From: Terracoccus luteus
GTDB lineage: Bacteria; Actinomycetota; Actinomycetes; Actinomycetales; Dermatophilaceae
Length of the DNA: 64,000 nt
NCBI RefSeq assembly: GCF_003635045.1
Contig: NZ_RBXT01000001.1
Location: forward strand, 3,286,001 to 3,350,000
Reading direction: 5' to 3'
How positions within the stretch are numbered: the stretch's first letter is position 1; every line of letters begins with the position of its first letter. Positions 41,331 to 50,303 of this stretch are shown in pieces. The notes below the pieces were generated by a model, which saw only the letters and a program-made list of their open reading frames with translations, did not search any database and was not told the DNA's origin. Made by a program: the position numbers and the translations under genes.

Positions 41331-42329
41331 GTGACCGTCACCACCCCCCGGCGCGACCGGGCCGACGCGGCACCCGCCGCGCCCGTGCGCCCGAGCGCGC
41401 CACCCGGCATCCGGCCGCGGTCGCCGCTGCGGCAGCGCCTCAGCCGCCTCGACGCCCAGGTCTCGCCCTACGCCTACGTCTCGCCGTTCTTCCTGCTCTT
41501 CGCGGTCGTCGGGCTGTTCCCGCTCGGGTACACCCTCTGGGTCTCGCTGCACCAGTGGAACCTCATCGGCGGGCAGGGCGCCTTCGTTGGGCTGAAGAAC
41601 TACACCGACGTGCTCGGCCAGCCGTTCTTCTGGAACAGCCTGCGCAACACCCTGAGCATCTTCTTGCTCTCGAGCGTGCCGCAGGTGGTCTTCGCGGTGC
41701 TCATCGCGGCCGCGCTCGACGCGGGGCTGCGGGCGAAGACGTTCTGGCGCATGGGCGTGCTGCTGCCCTACGTCATCGCGCCGGTCGCGGTGGTGCTCAT
41801 CTTCAACGACCTCTTCGGTGACCGGTTCGGGCTCGTCAACCAGGCCCTCGGCTGGGTCGGCCTCGACCCGATCGCGTGGCACAAGGACACCCTCGCCAGC
41901 CACGTCGCCATCGCGAGCATGGTCAACTTCCGCTGGACCGGCTACAACGCGCTCATCTTCCTCGCCGCGATGCAGACCATCCCGCGCGACTACTACGAGG
42001 CGGCGCTCATCGACGGTGCCGGGCGCATCCGCACGTTCTTCTCGATCACCATCCCGCAGCTGCGCGCGACGATCATCTTCGTCGTGCTCACCTCGACGAT
42101 CGGGGGCCTGCAGATCTTCGACGAGCCACGCCTGTTCGACAGCGCCGGCCAGGGCGGGGCCGACCGGCAGTGGCAGACGCTGACGATCTTCCTCTACAAC
42201 ATCGGCTGGACCCAGAAGAACTTCGGCCGGGCCGCCGCCGTCGCGTGGCTGCTCTTCCTCATCATCATCGTCTTCGCGCTCGTCAACTTCGTCGTGACGC
42301 GACGCATCGCCTCGAGGGAGTCCCGATGA
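41331..42329 (+). CDS. cebF: ABC transporter permease (MalF type)
   Basis: 332 aa from GTG 41331, preceded by GAGGAG. Six membrane segments after a ~45-residue Arg/Pro-rich cytosolic tail. The EAA loop that docks the ATPase is EAALIDGAGRIRTFFSITIP. Forms the channel with the next gene's product, which it overlaps by four bases (ATGA). Sugar import, by context cellobiose or related beta-glucosides. Confidence 0.85.
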   Translation: MTVTTPRRDRADAAPAAPVRPSAPPGIRPRSPLRQRLSRLDAQVSPYAYVSPFFLLFAVVGLFPLGYTLWVSLHQWNLIGGQGAFVGLKNYTDVLGQPFFWNSLRNTLSIFLLSSVPQVVFAVLIAAALDAGLRAKTFWRMGVLLPYVIAPVAVVLIFNDLFGDRFGLVNQALGWVGLDPIAWHKDTLASHVAIASMVNFRWTGYNALIFLAAMQTIPRDYYEAALIDGAGRIRTFFSITIPQLRATIIFVVLTSTIGGLQIFDEPRLFDSAGQGGADRQWQTLTIFLYNIGWTQKNFGRAAAVAWLLFLIIIVFALVNFVVTRRIASRESR

Positions 42330-43234
42330 GCGCCACCCCCGTGCTGCCCGTGCGCAGCGCCCCGACCTCGGATGCCGGTGGGCCCGCCCCGCGCCGCCTC
42401 ACGCGTCGCGTCGCGCGCCGCGCCCAGGCCAGCCCGATGGCCTACGCCTTCCTCGTCGTCGTGCTGCTGGCGTCGATCTTCCCGCTGTGGTGGTCGTTCG
42501 TCATCGGCAGCAAGGACGCCACCGCCATCAACAGCGGGTCCGTCTCGCTCATCCCCGGCGGCAACTTCCTCGCCAACGCCCGCACCGTCGTCGACTCGCT
42601 GCCGTTCTGGAAGGCGATGGTCAACAGTGTCATCGTCTCGACCGTCGTCGCGCTCGCCGTCGTGCTGCTCTCGACCCTGGCCGGCTTCGCCTTCGCCAAG
42701 CTGCGCTTCCGCGGCAAGGAGGGGATGCTCGTCTTCGTCATCGCGACGATGGCCGTGCCGACCCAGCTCGGGATCGTGCCGCTGTTCATCGTCATGAGCA
42801 AGCTCGGCTGGATCGGCAGCCTGGGCGCCGTCATCGTCCCGTCGCTCGTCAACGCCTTCGGTGTGTTCTGGATGACGCAGTACCTCAAGGAGGCGCTGCC
42901 CGACGAGCTCATCGAGGCCGCCCGCGTCGACGGGGCCACGGTGTTCCGCACCTTCTGGAACGTCGCGCTGCCGGCCGCCCGACCCGGGGCCGCCATGCTC
43001 GGCCTCTTCACCTTCATCGCGACGTGGACCAACTTCTTCTGGCCCTTCATCGTGCTCGACCCCGGCAACCCCACCCTGCCGGTCGCGCTGCAGCAGCTTC
43101 AGGCCGAGTACTACGTCGACTACTCGCTCGTGCTCGCCGGGGTCGTGCTCGCCGCGCTCCCCCTCATCGTCGTGTTCGCCGTCGCCGGTCGCCAGCTCGT
43201 GTCCGGCATCATGCAAGGAGCGGTCAAGGGATGA
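42326..43234 (+). CDS. cebG: ABC transporter permease (MalG type)
   Basis: 302 aa, six membrane segments. EAA loop EAARVDGATVFRTFWNVALP; the C-terminus ends Q-L-V-S-G-I-M-Q-G-A-V-K-G, typical of MalG-type sugar permeases. Overlaps the genes on both sides by ATGA, so translation of the operon is coupled. Confidence 0.86.
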   Translation: MSATPVLPVRSAPTSDAGGPAPRRLTRRVARRAQASPMAYAFLVVVLLASIFPLWWSFVIGSKDATAINSGSVSLIPGGNFLANARTVVDSLPFWKAMVNSVIVSTVVALAVVLLSTLAGFAFAKLRFRGKEGMLVFVIATMAVPTQLGIVPLFIVMSKLGWIGSLGAVIVPSLVNAFGVFWMTQYLKEALPDELIEAARVDGATVFRTFWNVALPAARPGAAMLGLFTFIATWTNFFWPFIVLDPGNPTLPVALQQLQAEYYVDYSLVLAGVVLAALPLIVVFAVAGRQLVSGIMQGAVKG

Positions 43235-44823
43235 CCTCCAACCTCACCGACACCCGCACGGGTCGCTCGAGCGGCTCGGGTCGCACGGACGGCGGGCTCG
43301 CCGTCGCCGCCGTCGCCGCCGCCCCCACCGGTCTCGACCTCACCGGCCTGACGTCCGCGACGGATGCCGGTGCGCCCGGTGGGCGCGCCTTCCCGCCCGG
43401 GTTCGTGCTCGGGGCCGCCACCGCCGCGTACCAGATCGAGGGCGCCGCGCGGGTCGACGGACGGACGCCGTCGATCTGGGACACCTTCTCGCACACGCCG
43501 GGGGCCGTCGTCGACGGCGACACCGGGGACGTGGCCTGCGACCACCACGCGCGGTTCGAGCAGGACGTCGAGCTCATGGCGCGCCTCGGCCTGCAGTCGT
43601 ACCGCTTCTCGACCTCGTGGGGCCGGGTCTGCCCCGACGGCGGCCCGGTCAACGCCCGCGGCCTCGACTTCTACGACCGCCTCGTCGACTCGCTCGTCGA
43701 GCACGACGTCGCGCCGTGGCTGACGCTCTACCACTGGGACCTGCCGCAGGCCCTCGAGGACCGCGGCGGCTGGACCTCGCGCGAGACGGCCGAGCGCTTC
43801 GTCGAGTACGCCCTCGCCGTGCACGACCGGCTCGGCGACCGGGTGTCGACGTGGACGACGCTCAACGAGCCGTGGTGCTCGGCCTTCCTCGGCTACACCG
43901 CCGGGGTGCACGCCCCGGGGCGCACGTCACCGGCCGACGGCCTGGCCGCCGCCCACCACCTGCTGCTCGGCCACGGCCTGGCGGTGCGGGCGCTGCGTGA
44001 GCGCGACCCGTCGCTGTCGCTCGGCCTGACGCTCAACTTCACCGTCGCCGACCCGGTCGACCCGACCGACCCGCGCGACCTCGACGCCGTGCGTCGCGTG
44101 GACGGGCAGATGAACCGGATCTTCGCCGAGCCCGTGCTGCTCGGGCGCTACCCGGCGGACGTGCTCGACGACGTCCGCGGGTTGGGACTCGAGCGCCACA
44201 TCCTGGACGGCGACCTCGAGGTCATCTCGACACCCATCGACGTGCTCGGCGTCAACTACTACAACGGCGAGGCGGTCGGGCACACCGAGCCCGAGGTGCT
44301 CGTCGACGGGCAGGCCGACCCGGGGCGGCCGACCCGCTCACCGTTCCCGGCCGCGGAGGCGGCGTACCGGCATCCCCGCGGGTTGCCCGTGACGGCGATG
44401 GACTGGGAGATCCAGCCCGACGGCCTGACCCGGCTGCTCACCCGCCTGCACACCGACTACGTCGCCGACTACGCCCGGGGCTGCGGGCGGGGGCGGGCGG
44501 TGCGGATGTCGGTGACCGAGAACGGGGCCGCCTTCGACGACGAGGCCGACGCCACCGGCTTCGTCGACGACACCCGACGGGTGGCCTACCTGCGGGCGCA
44601 CCTGGGGGCGGTGCTCGACGCCGTCGACGCGGGCGTGCCGGTGCACGGGTTCTTCTACTGGAGCCTGCTCGACAACTTCGAATGGGCCTGGGGCTACGCC
44701 AAGCGGTTCGGTATCGTCCGGGTGGACTACGAGACCCAGGTGCGCACGCCCAAGGCCAGTGCCCTCGACTACGCGCGCATCATCGCGACCAGACGCCTGC
44801 CGGCGGGAGACGAGCAGCCATGA
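43231..44823 (+). CDS. bglC: GH1 beta-glucosidase
   Basis: 530 aa from ATG 43231 (ATGA overlap with cebG). GH1 barrel: FVLGAATAAYQIEGA at the start, acid/base Glu in TLNEPW (about residue 213), nucleophile Glu in VTENGAA (about 430), and the WSLLDNFEWAWGYAKRFG end. It hydrolyses imported cellobiose or aryl-beta-glucosides to glucose. An Ala/Gly/Thr-rich tail of about 50 residues precedes the catalytic domain and is not a signal peptide, so the enzyme acts in the cytosol, in line with the uptake system. Confidence 0.92.
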   Translation: MTSNLTDTRTGRSSGSGRTDGGLAVAAVAAAPTGLDLTGLTSATDAGAPGGRAFPPGFVLGAATAAYQIEGAARVDGRTPSIWDTFSHTPGAVVDGDTGDVACDHHARFEQDVELMARLGLQSYRFSTSWGRVCPDGGPVNARGLDFYDRLVDSLVEHDVAPWLTLYHWDLPQALEDRGGWTSRETAERFVEYALAVHDRLGDRVSTWTTLNEPWCSAFLGYTAGVHAPGRTSPADGLAAAHHLLLGHGLAVRALRERDPSLSLGLTLNFTVADPVDPTDPRDLDAVRRVDGQMNRIFAEPVLLGRYPADVLDDVRGLGLERHILDGDLEVISTPIDVLGVNYYNGEAVGHTEPEVLVDGQADPGRPTRSPFPAAEAAYRHPRGLPVTAMDWEIQPDGLTRLLTRLHTDYVADYARGCGRGRAVRMSVTENGAAFDDEADATGFVDDTRRVAYLRAHLGAVLDAVDAGVPVHGFFYWSLLDNFEWAWGYAKRFGIVRVDYETQVRTPKASALDYARIIATRRLPAGDEQP

Positions 44824-45857
44824 CCGACGGCGCGGTGGCCGAGCTCGCCGGCGCGGCGCGACCCACCCTCGAGGAGGTCGCGCGGGTCGCCGGCGTGTCC
44901 CGGGCCACCGTGTCGCGCGTCATCAACGGCTCCCCTCGGGTCAGCCCCGACGTGCTCTCGGTCGTCGAACGGGCCATCGCCGAGCTCAACTACGTGCCCA
45001 ACCGGGCGGCGCGGTCGCTCGCGGCACGGTCGACGATGTCGATCGCGCTCGTCGTGCCGGAGGACGCGCACCGGTTCTTCGGCGACCCGTACTTCGCCGA
45101 CGTCGTGCAGGGGATCAGCGAGCGGCTCGACGACAGCGACTACGTGCTCAACCTGCAGCTGACGCACCCGAGCTCACCGTCGGAGAAGACGCGCCGGTAC
45201 CTGCTCGGCGGCAACGTCGACGGGGCGCTCGTCGTGTCGCACCACTCGGGTGACCACTTCCTCGCCTCGCTCGGTCGGTCGCTGCCGGTCGTGTTCGGCG
45301 GCCGGCCGCTCGGCGAGGTCGCCAACCCGGGCGACTACTACATCGACGTCGGCAACCGCGCCGGCGCGCTGCGCGGGGTCGAGCACCTCGTTACCCGCGG
45401 CCGGCGCCACATCGCGACCATCACCGGGCCCGACGACATGCCCGCCTCCGTCGACCGCGAACGCGGCTGGCGCGACGCCCTGGAGGCGGCGGGGCTCGAG
45501 GCGACCCGGCTCGAGCGCGGCGACTTCACCGAGGCGGGCGGCATCCGGGCGGCGCTGGCCCTCGTCGACCGCCACCCCGACCTCGACGCGATCTTCGTCG
45601 CCAGCGACCTCATGGCGAGCGGTGCCCTGCTCGCCCTCGAGGAGCGCGGGCTGCGCGTGCCCGAGGACGTCGCCGTCGTCGGGTTCGACGACAGCCGGTA
45701 CGCGACCCGGGGCCGCATCGGGCTGACGACCGTCGCGCAGCCGGCGCAGGAGATGGGCATCGTCATGGCCGACACTCTGCTGCGGCTGCTCGCCGGCGAG
45801 AGGCCGCCGCACGTGACGACCCTCGGGACCCGGCTCGTCGAGCGCGACTCGGCCTGA
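44820..45857 (+). CDS. cebR: LacI-family repressor of the cellobiose operon (CebR/CelR-like)
   Basis: 345 aa from ATG 44820 (ATGA overlap with bglC). N-terminal helix-turn-helix T-L-E-E-V-A-R-V-A-G-V-S-R-A-T-V-S-R-V with hinge helix YVPNRAARSLAARS, then a periplasmic-binding-like sensor domain ending VVGFDDSRYATRGRIGLTTV. As the last gene of the operon it probably represses the operon by binding the 39768-39783 palindrome until cellobiose is present. Followed by a strong hairpin. Confidence 0.88.
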   Translation: MTDGAVAELAGAARPTLEEVARVAGVSRATVSRVINGSPRVSPDVLSVVERAIAELNYVPNRAARSLAARSTMSIALVVPEDAHRFFGDPYFADVVQGISERLDDSDYVLNLQLTHPSSPSEKTRRYLLGGNVDGALVVSHHSGDHFLASLGRSLPVVFGGRPLGEVANPGDYYIDVGNRAGALRGVEHLVTRGRRHIATITGPDDMPASVDRERGWRDALEAAGLEATRLERGDFTEAGGIRAALALVDRHPDLDAIFVASDLMASGALLALEERGLRVPEDVAVVGFDDSRYATRGRIGLTTVAQPAQEMGIVMADTLLRLLAGERPPHVTTLGTRLVERDSA

Positions 45858-45873
45858 CGGCATCCGGGAACGC

Positions 45874-45918
45874 CGAACGGGCCGGGCGCCGCCGCGAGGG
45901 CAGGGCCCGACCCGTTCG
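45874..45918. terminator. Hairpin between convergent cebR and rplI
   Basis: Arms CGAACGGG (45874-45881) and CCCGTTCG (45911-45918), extended by five more pairs after one mismatch. It starts 16 bp after the cebR stop and lies 51 bp beyond the rplI stop, so it may serve both directions. No T-run. Confidence 0.5.
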
Positions 45919-45969
45919 CCGAACGGTCGTGCTGTCGTGCTGTGGTGCTGAGATGCGGTGGTGCTGCGC

Positions 45970-46416
45970 TCAGGCGCTGACTACCTCGAACGTGAGGGTC
46001 GCGGCGACCTCGGGGTGCAGGCGCACGGTCGCCTCGTACGAGCCGAGGGTCTTGATGTGCGTCTTCACCTCGATCTTGCGCTTGTCGAGCTCGGGGCCAC
46101 CGGCGGCCTTGACGGCAGCGGCGATGTCACCGTTGCTGATGGCGCCGAAGAGTCGACCCGACTGGCCCGACTTGGCCGGGACCTGCACCGAGGTGGACTC
46201 GAGGCGACCCTTGATGTTGCGGGCGGTGTCGAGGTCCTTGATCTCGCGGACCTCGCGGCCCTTGGTGATCGCGTCGACCTGCTTCTGGCCGCCCTTGGTC
46301 CAGGCGGTGGCGAGGCCACGCGGGAGGAGGTAGTTGCGGCCGTAGCCGTCCTTGACCTCGATGATGTCGCCGGCAGCGCCGAGACCCGAGACCTCGTGCG
46401 TGAGGATCAGCTTCAT
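45970..46416 (-). CDS. rplI: 50S ribosomal protein L9
   Basis: 148 aa, full length. Opens [34 protein letters not shown], the L9 N-terminal domain with the G-Y-G-R-N-Y-L signature, followed by the long connecting helix and the C-terminal domain. Binds 23S rRNA. ATG 46416 has AGGAG nearby. Last gene of the rpsF-ssb-rpsR-rplI operon. Confidence 0.98.
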   Translation of the reverse strand: MKLILTHEVSGLGAAGDIIEVKDGYGRNYLLPRGLATAWTKGGQKQVDAITKGREVREIKDLDTARNIKGRLESTSVQVPAKSGQSGRLFGAISNGDIAAAVKAAGGPELDKRKIEVKTHIKTLGSYEATVRLHPEVAATLTFEVVSA

Positions 46417-46444
46417 GGTGTTCTCCTGGTCTTCTCGAGCGGGC

Positions 46445-46681
46445 TCAGCGAGCGGAGCTCGAGTAGGGCAGCAGAGCCATCTCACGGGCGTTCTTGACGG
46501 CCGTGGCGATGAGGCGCTGCTCCTGGGTGGACACACCGGTCACCCGACGCGCGCGGATCTTGCCGCGGTCGGAGATGAACTTGCGCAGCAGCGCGGTGTC
46601 CTTGTAGTCGATGTTCTCGACCTTCGCCGCCTTGAGCGGGTTGGCCTTCTTCTTGGGCTTGCGCACAACGGGCTTAGCCAT
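46445..46681 (-). CDS. rpsR: 30S ribosomal protein S18
   Basis: 78 aa: a basic N-terminal tail, then [19 protein letters not shown] and [20 protein letters not shown], the S18 core that pairs with S6 on 16S rRNA. Lacks the Cys cluster of zinc-type S18 forms, so it is the zinc-independent paralogue, or such organisms simply have this form. AAAGGAG precedes the ATG. Confidence 0.97.
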   Translation of the reverse strand: MAKPVVRKPKKKANPLKAAKVENIDYKDTALLRKFISDRGKIRARRVTGVSTQEQRLIATAVKNAREMALLPYSSSAR

Positions 46682-46704
46682 CGTGGTGCTCTCCTTTGGG
46701 AAAG

Positions 46705-46725
46705 CCCGGGGTTCGAGGCCCCGGG
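46705..46725 (-). other. Hairpin between ssb and rpsR
   Basis: CCCGGGG and CCCCGGG with a 7-nt loop, just upstream of the rpsR ribosome-binding site. It may modulate expression of rpsR/rplI relative to ssb. Confidence 0.4.
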
Positions 46726-46843
46726 ATGGGGTTCTTCATGATGTGGATGCCGCTCAGCGGGCTGAGCGGGCACGGTGCCTCTCGGGTCCCGCCGCGGCGG
46801 GACGGACGTTCCGACAGAGGCGGATGAACCGGTCGCGGCTCGG

Positions 46844-47485
46844 TCAGAACGGGGGCTCGTCGTAGCTGGGGGCCTGACCCCAGCCACCACCCTGGCCGCC
46901 GTTCTGGCCGCCCTGGGTGCCACCGCTGCCACCGCTGCCACTGCCGCTGCCGCCCTGGCCACCGGACCAGCCGCCACCCTGGCCGCCGCCCGAGGAACCG
47001 CCCGAGCCACCACCGGTGGCCCACGGGTCCTCGGCCTGGCCGCCCTGGCCGCCGACCTGGTTGCCCTGGCCGCCGCCGGCGCCCTGGCCGCCGCCGGAGA
47101 AGCCGCCCCCGCCGCTGCCACGCTGGGTCTTGGCGACCTTCGCGGTGGCGCTGCGCAGGGACGGGCCGATCTCGTCGACGTCCATCTCGGTGACGGTGCG
47201 CTTCTCGCCCTCCTTGGTCTCGTACGAACGAGACTTCAGACGGCCGGAGGCGATGACGCGCATCCCGCGCTGGAGCGACTCGGCCACGTTCTCGGCCGCG
47301 TCACGCCAGACGGAGCAACGCATGAACAGGGTCTCGCCGTCCTTCCACTCGTTGGACTGACGGTCGAACTGCCGCGGCGTCGAGGCCACGGTGAAGTTCG
47401 CGACCGCGGCACCGGACGGCGTGAAACGCAGCTCGGGGTCGGCGGTCAGGTTGCCGATGATGGTGATGACGGTGTCGCCTGCCAT
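46844..47485 (-). CDS. ssb: Single-stranded DNA-binding protein
   Basis: 213 aa. OB-fold of about 110 residues ([33 protein letters not shown]), then a ~85-residue Gly/Gln/Ser-rich disordered linker, and the acidic tip YDEPPF that recruits partner proteins. Coats single-stranded DNA in replication and repair. ATG 47485, in the standard position after rpsF. The linker DNA is dense in GGC/GGT repeats, a likely slippage site. Confidence 0.97.
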   Translation of the reverse strand: MAGDTVITIIGNLTADPELRFTPSGAAVANFTVASTPRQFDRQSNEWKDGETLFMRCSVWRDAAENVAESLQRGMRVIASGRLKSRSYETKEGEKRTVTEMDVDEIGPSLRSATAKVAKTQRGSGGGGFSGGGQGAGGGQGNQVGGQGGQAEDPWATGGGSGGSSGGGQGGGWSGGQGGSGSGSGGSGGTQGGQNGGQGGGWGQAPSYDEPPF

Positions 47486-47580
47486 GGATCGCTTCCTCGG
47501 GTCCGAGTGACTGGGATGACTGTGACGGGTGGTCGGGCGAGGCCGGTGAGGGCCCGGTGCCTGACCGGTTCAGATGCTGC

Positions 47581-47868
47581 TCAGGCGCCGGGGCGCAGCA
47601 GCTTCGTGCGCATGATCGACTCGCTGAGGTTCAGCTGTCGGTCGAGCTCCTGGGCCGTGGCCGGCTCCGCCGTCATGGTGACGACGACGTAGATGCCCTC
47701 GGACTTCTTCTTGATGTCGTAGGCGAGGCGGCGACGGCCCCAGATGTCGACGTTGTCGACGGTGCCGCCGTCGTTCTTCACGACGTTGAGGAAACGCTCC
47801 ATCGTGGTGCCGACGGTGCGCTCTTCGGTCTCCGGGTCGAGGATGACCATGAGTTCGTACTGACGCAT
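47581..47868 (-). CDS. rpsF: 30S ribosomal protein S6
   Basis: 95 aa: [19 protein letters not shown] through [20 protein letters not shown], the S6 fold. Pairs with S18. First gene of the operon; AGGAGG lies 11 bp upstream of ATG 47868, a slightly long spacing. The promoter must be in the repeat-rich 466-bp gap upstream. Confidence 0.97.
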   Translation of the reverse strand: MRQYELMVILDPETEERTVGTTMERFLNVVKNDGGTVDNVDIWGRRRLAYDIKKKSEGIYVVVTMTAEPATAQELDRQLNLSESIMRTKLLRPGA

Positions 47869-48115
47869 GCTTCTAACCCACCTCCTCTGGTCTTGGCGGT
47901 CACGAGTCTCTCCCGTGACAGGAGGGTTGCATTCGTCCCACTGCGCGCCAGCCTTGCAGACCCCACCGACGGGCGTCGGCGGCCGTCCACAGGCGCGCGG
48001 TGAACCCGGCAAGACTAGCGGCCCCCGCGGCATCCGGAGAAATCCCCGACGGGGGAGGCGGCCGCCGCGGGGTGGGCGGTCGGACACCCCGCAGCACCCG
48101 ACCTCCTCGAACGAA

Positions 48116-48133
48116 GCGTTCGAGGTCGAACGC
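48116..48133. repeat. Palindrome GCGTTCGA-GG-TCGAACGC
   Basis: Perfect 8-bp arms with a 2-bp spacer, upstream of rpsF; possible protein-binding site sharing the CGTTCG core of the neighbouring tandem repeats. Confidence 0.6.
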
Positions 48134-48160
48134 GCTGATGGAGGGCGAAAGCTCCGGTGC

Positions 48161-48230
48161 ACCGACGCGTTCGGCCGCCACCGACGCGTTCGGCCGCCAC
48201 CGACGCGTTCGGCCGCCACCGACGCGTTCG
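48161..48230. repeat. 19-bp tandem repeat, 3.6 copies
   Basis: Unit ACCGACGCGTTCGGCCGCC at 48161, 48180 and 48199 (identical), with a partial fourth at 48218. Confidence 0.9.
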
Positions 48231-48258
48231 ACGCCGAACGGTTCGTTCGGCGAAGCAC

Positions 48259-48302
<44 letters not shown>

Positions 48303-48334
48303 CCGAAGCGCACCGCCGCGATGCGCCGTCGGGC

Positions 48335-49180
48335 TCAGGGTGTGGCCACCTCGGCACCGAGCACCGCGAGCAGCTGCAGCCTCTCGTGGCTCTCGCTGCC
48401 GACCTCGGCGGTGTAGACGAGCAGGGAGTGGGCCTGGGTGGGGTCGAGCAGCACCTGGCAGCTCAGCTCGAGCTCCCCGACCTGCGGGTGCACGAAGGTC
48501 TTGACCGGCGCCGGCCGCAGCCCCACCTCCTGGCGCTCCCACACGCGACGGAACTCCTCGCTGCGACCGAGCAGCTCGTCGACGATGCGCGCGGCCCGCG
48601 ACCCCGGTCCGCGCCGCGTCGCCACCTCGCGCAGCCCCGAGGCCCACAGCCGGCCGAGGTGCTCGTGCTGGTCGGGCGCGTAGAGCCGTCGGCTCGCGGG
48701 GTCGGTGAACCAGCGGTAGCCGAGGCTGCGCGTCGACCCCTCCAGCCGCGCGGCGTCACCGGTGAGGGCCACGCCGAGCGGGGTCTGGCGCAGTGTCTCG
48801 CCGAGCTCGGTGACGACCTCGGCGGGGGTGTCGTGCAGCCGGTCGAGGATGCGCAGCATCCCCGGGCTGACGTGGTCGCTCTCGGACCCGCGCACCGGCG
48901 GGCTGTGCCCGGCGAGGCGGTAAAGGTGGTCGCGCTCGTCGAGCGAGAGGTGCAGACCCTGCGCGATGGCGGCGACCATCTGCTCGGAGGTGTGCGGCCC
49001 GGAACCGCGTTCGAGACGCGCGTAGTAGTCGGTCGACATGTGGCAGAGCGAGGCGACCTCCTCGCGCCGCAGCCCGCGGGTACGGCGCCGTCGCCCGCGG
49101 GGCAGCCCGACGTCCTCGGGCTGCAGCGACTCCCGACGGTGGCGCAGGTAGCGCGCCAGCCCCTCACGGTCGACCTGCAC
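48335..49180 (-). CDS. MmyB-like XRE-family transcriptional regulator
   Basis: 281 aa from GTG 49180. N-terminal XRE helix-turn-helix: [19 protein letters not shown], then [27 protein letters not shown]. The C-terminal ~180 residues form the MmyB ligand-binding domain ([31 protein letters not shown]). Such regulators commonly flank and control a single dehydrogenase gene and bind a fatty-acid-like or other ligand. The SDR at 49333 diverges from it, with a long palindrome between them. The frame continues upstream of 49180 but over a low-complexity stretch. Confidence 0.88.
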   Translation of the reverse strand: MQVDREGLARYLRHRRESLQPEDVGLPRGRRRRTRGLRREEVASLCHMSTDYYARLERGSGPHTSEQMVAAIAQGLHLSLDERDHLYRLAGHSPPVRGSESDHVSPGMLRILDRLHDTPAEVVTELGETLRQTPLGVALTGDAARLEGSTRSLGYRWFTDPASRRLYAPDQHEHLGRLWASGLREVATRRGPGSRAARIVDELLGRSEEFRRVWERQEVGLRPAPVKTFVHPQVGELELSCQVLLDPTQAHSLLVYTAEVGSESHERLQLLAVLGAEVATP

Positions 49181-49261
49181 GTCGCCCCCCGTCCCCGTCG
49201 TCAGACCGGATGCCGGTCGCGTCCGTCCATTGTCACCGCCGGCCTCCGCGCTCCCCGCCCT

Positions 49262-49288
49262 CATCCACTGACCGCCGGTCAGTGGATG
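49262..49288. promoter_or_regulatory. Operator palindrome between the regulator and the SDR gene
   Basis: CATCCACTGACC-GCC-GGTCAGTGGATG: perfect 12-bp arms, 3-bp spacer, 44 bp before the SDR ATG and 81 bp before the regulator GTG. Position and symmetry suit binding by the adjacent MmyB-type dimer. Confidence 0.7.
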
Positions 49289-49332
49289 TCCCGGCCCTTC
49301 CACCGCCGCCCGGCCCGGGACATCGTGGGGGC

Positions 49333-50274
49333 ATGACACGCCACGGCCCCACCCTGACCCTGCCCGACCTCACCGGACGACGGGCGCTCGTCACCGGCGC
49401 GAGCGACGGCATCGGCCTCGTCGTCGCCACCCGCCTCGCCGAGGCCGGGGCCGAGGTCGTGCTGCCGGTACGCAACCGCGCGAAGGGCGAGACGGCGCTC
49501 GCCGGCATCCGGAGGCACGTGCCGCAGGCACGGGTGTCGCTGCGCGACCTCGACCTGTCGTCGCTGTCGTCGGTGGCCGAGCTCGCGACGGCGCTCACCG
49601 ACGAGGGCGCGCCGGTGCACCTGCTCGTCAACAACGCCGGTGTCATGACGCCGCCGACCCGGCAGACGACGGCCGACGGGTTCGAGCTGCAGCTCGGCAC
49701 CAACCACCTCGGCCACGCCGCGCTCGTGCTGCGGCTGCTGCCCCTGCTGCGCGAAGGGCACGCCCGCGTGGTCTCGCAGGTGAGCATCGCGGCCGCCCGC
49801 GGGTCGATGGCGTGGGACGACCTTCACGAGCGGCGCTCGTACTCCGGCATGCGCGCCTACCGTCGCTCGAAGATCGCCCTCGGGCTCTTCGGCCTCGAGC
49901 TCGACCGGCGCAGCCGGCAGCACGGGTGGGGCCTGACGAGCACGCTCGCGCACCCCGGCGTCGCGCCGACCAGCCTGCTCGACGCGCGCCCCGAGCTCGG
50001 CCGCGCCGACGAGACCACGGCGCGACGGGTCATCCGCGCGATGTCGGCCCGCGGCATCCTCGTCGGCACCGTCGAGAGCGCGGCGCTGCCGGCCCTCATG
50101 GCGGCGACTGCGCCCGACGCCGACCTCGCCGAGCTGTACGGCCCCGGCGGGCCCGGCCACGTCGGCGGCCCGCCCGCGACGCAGCGTCTCTACCCGCCGC
50201 TGCGCGACCAGCCCGAGGCCGCGCGCGTCTGGGAGCGCACCCACGAGCTCGTCGGGCTGCCCCTCACCGGCTGA
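49333..50274 (+). CDS. Short-chain dehydrogenase/reductase
   Basis: 313 aa from ATG 49333. Cofactor motif [16 protein letters not shown], catalytic Ser in VSQVSIAA and Y-R-R-S-K for the YxxxK pair. PVRNRAKGE after the second strand suggests NADP(H) use. It resembles retinol-dehydrogenase/light-dependent-protochlorophyllide-reductase-like SDRs of unknown substrate. Under likely control of the divergent MmyB-type regulator through the palindrome at 49262. Confidence 0.88.
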   Translation: MTRHGPTLTLPDLTGRRALVTGASDGIGLVVATRLAEAGAEVVLPVRNRAKGETALAGIRRHVPQARVSLRDLDLSSLSSVAELATALTDEGAPVHLLVNNAGVMTPPTRQTTADGFELQLGTNHLGHAALVLRLLPLLREGHARVVSQVSIAAARGSMAWDDLHERRSYSGMRAYRRSKIALGLFGLELDRRSRQHGWGLTSTLAHPGVAPTSLLDARPELGRADETTARRVIRAMSARGILVGTVESAALPALMAATAPDADLAELYGPGGPGHVGGPPATQRLYPPLRDQPEAARVWERTHELVGLPLTG

Positions 50275-50303
50275 GCGCGCTCACCCGGGCCCGTCACGCC
50301 ACC

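Noticed and set aside
46917-47360. Proline-rich open frame opposite ssb
   Set aside because: It is the complement of the Gly-rich SSB linker.
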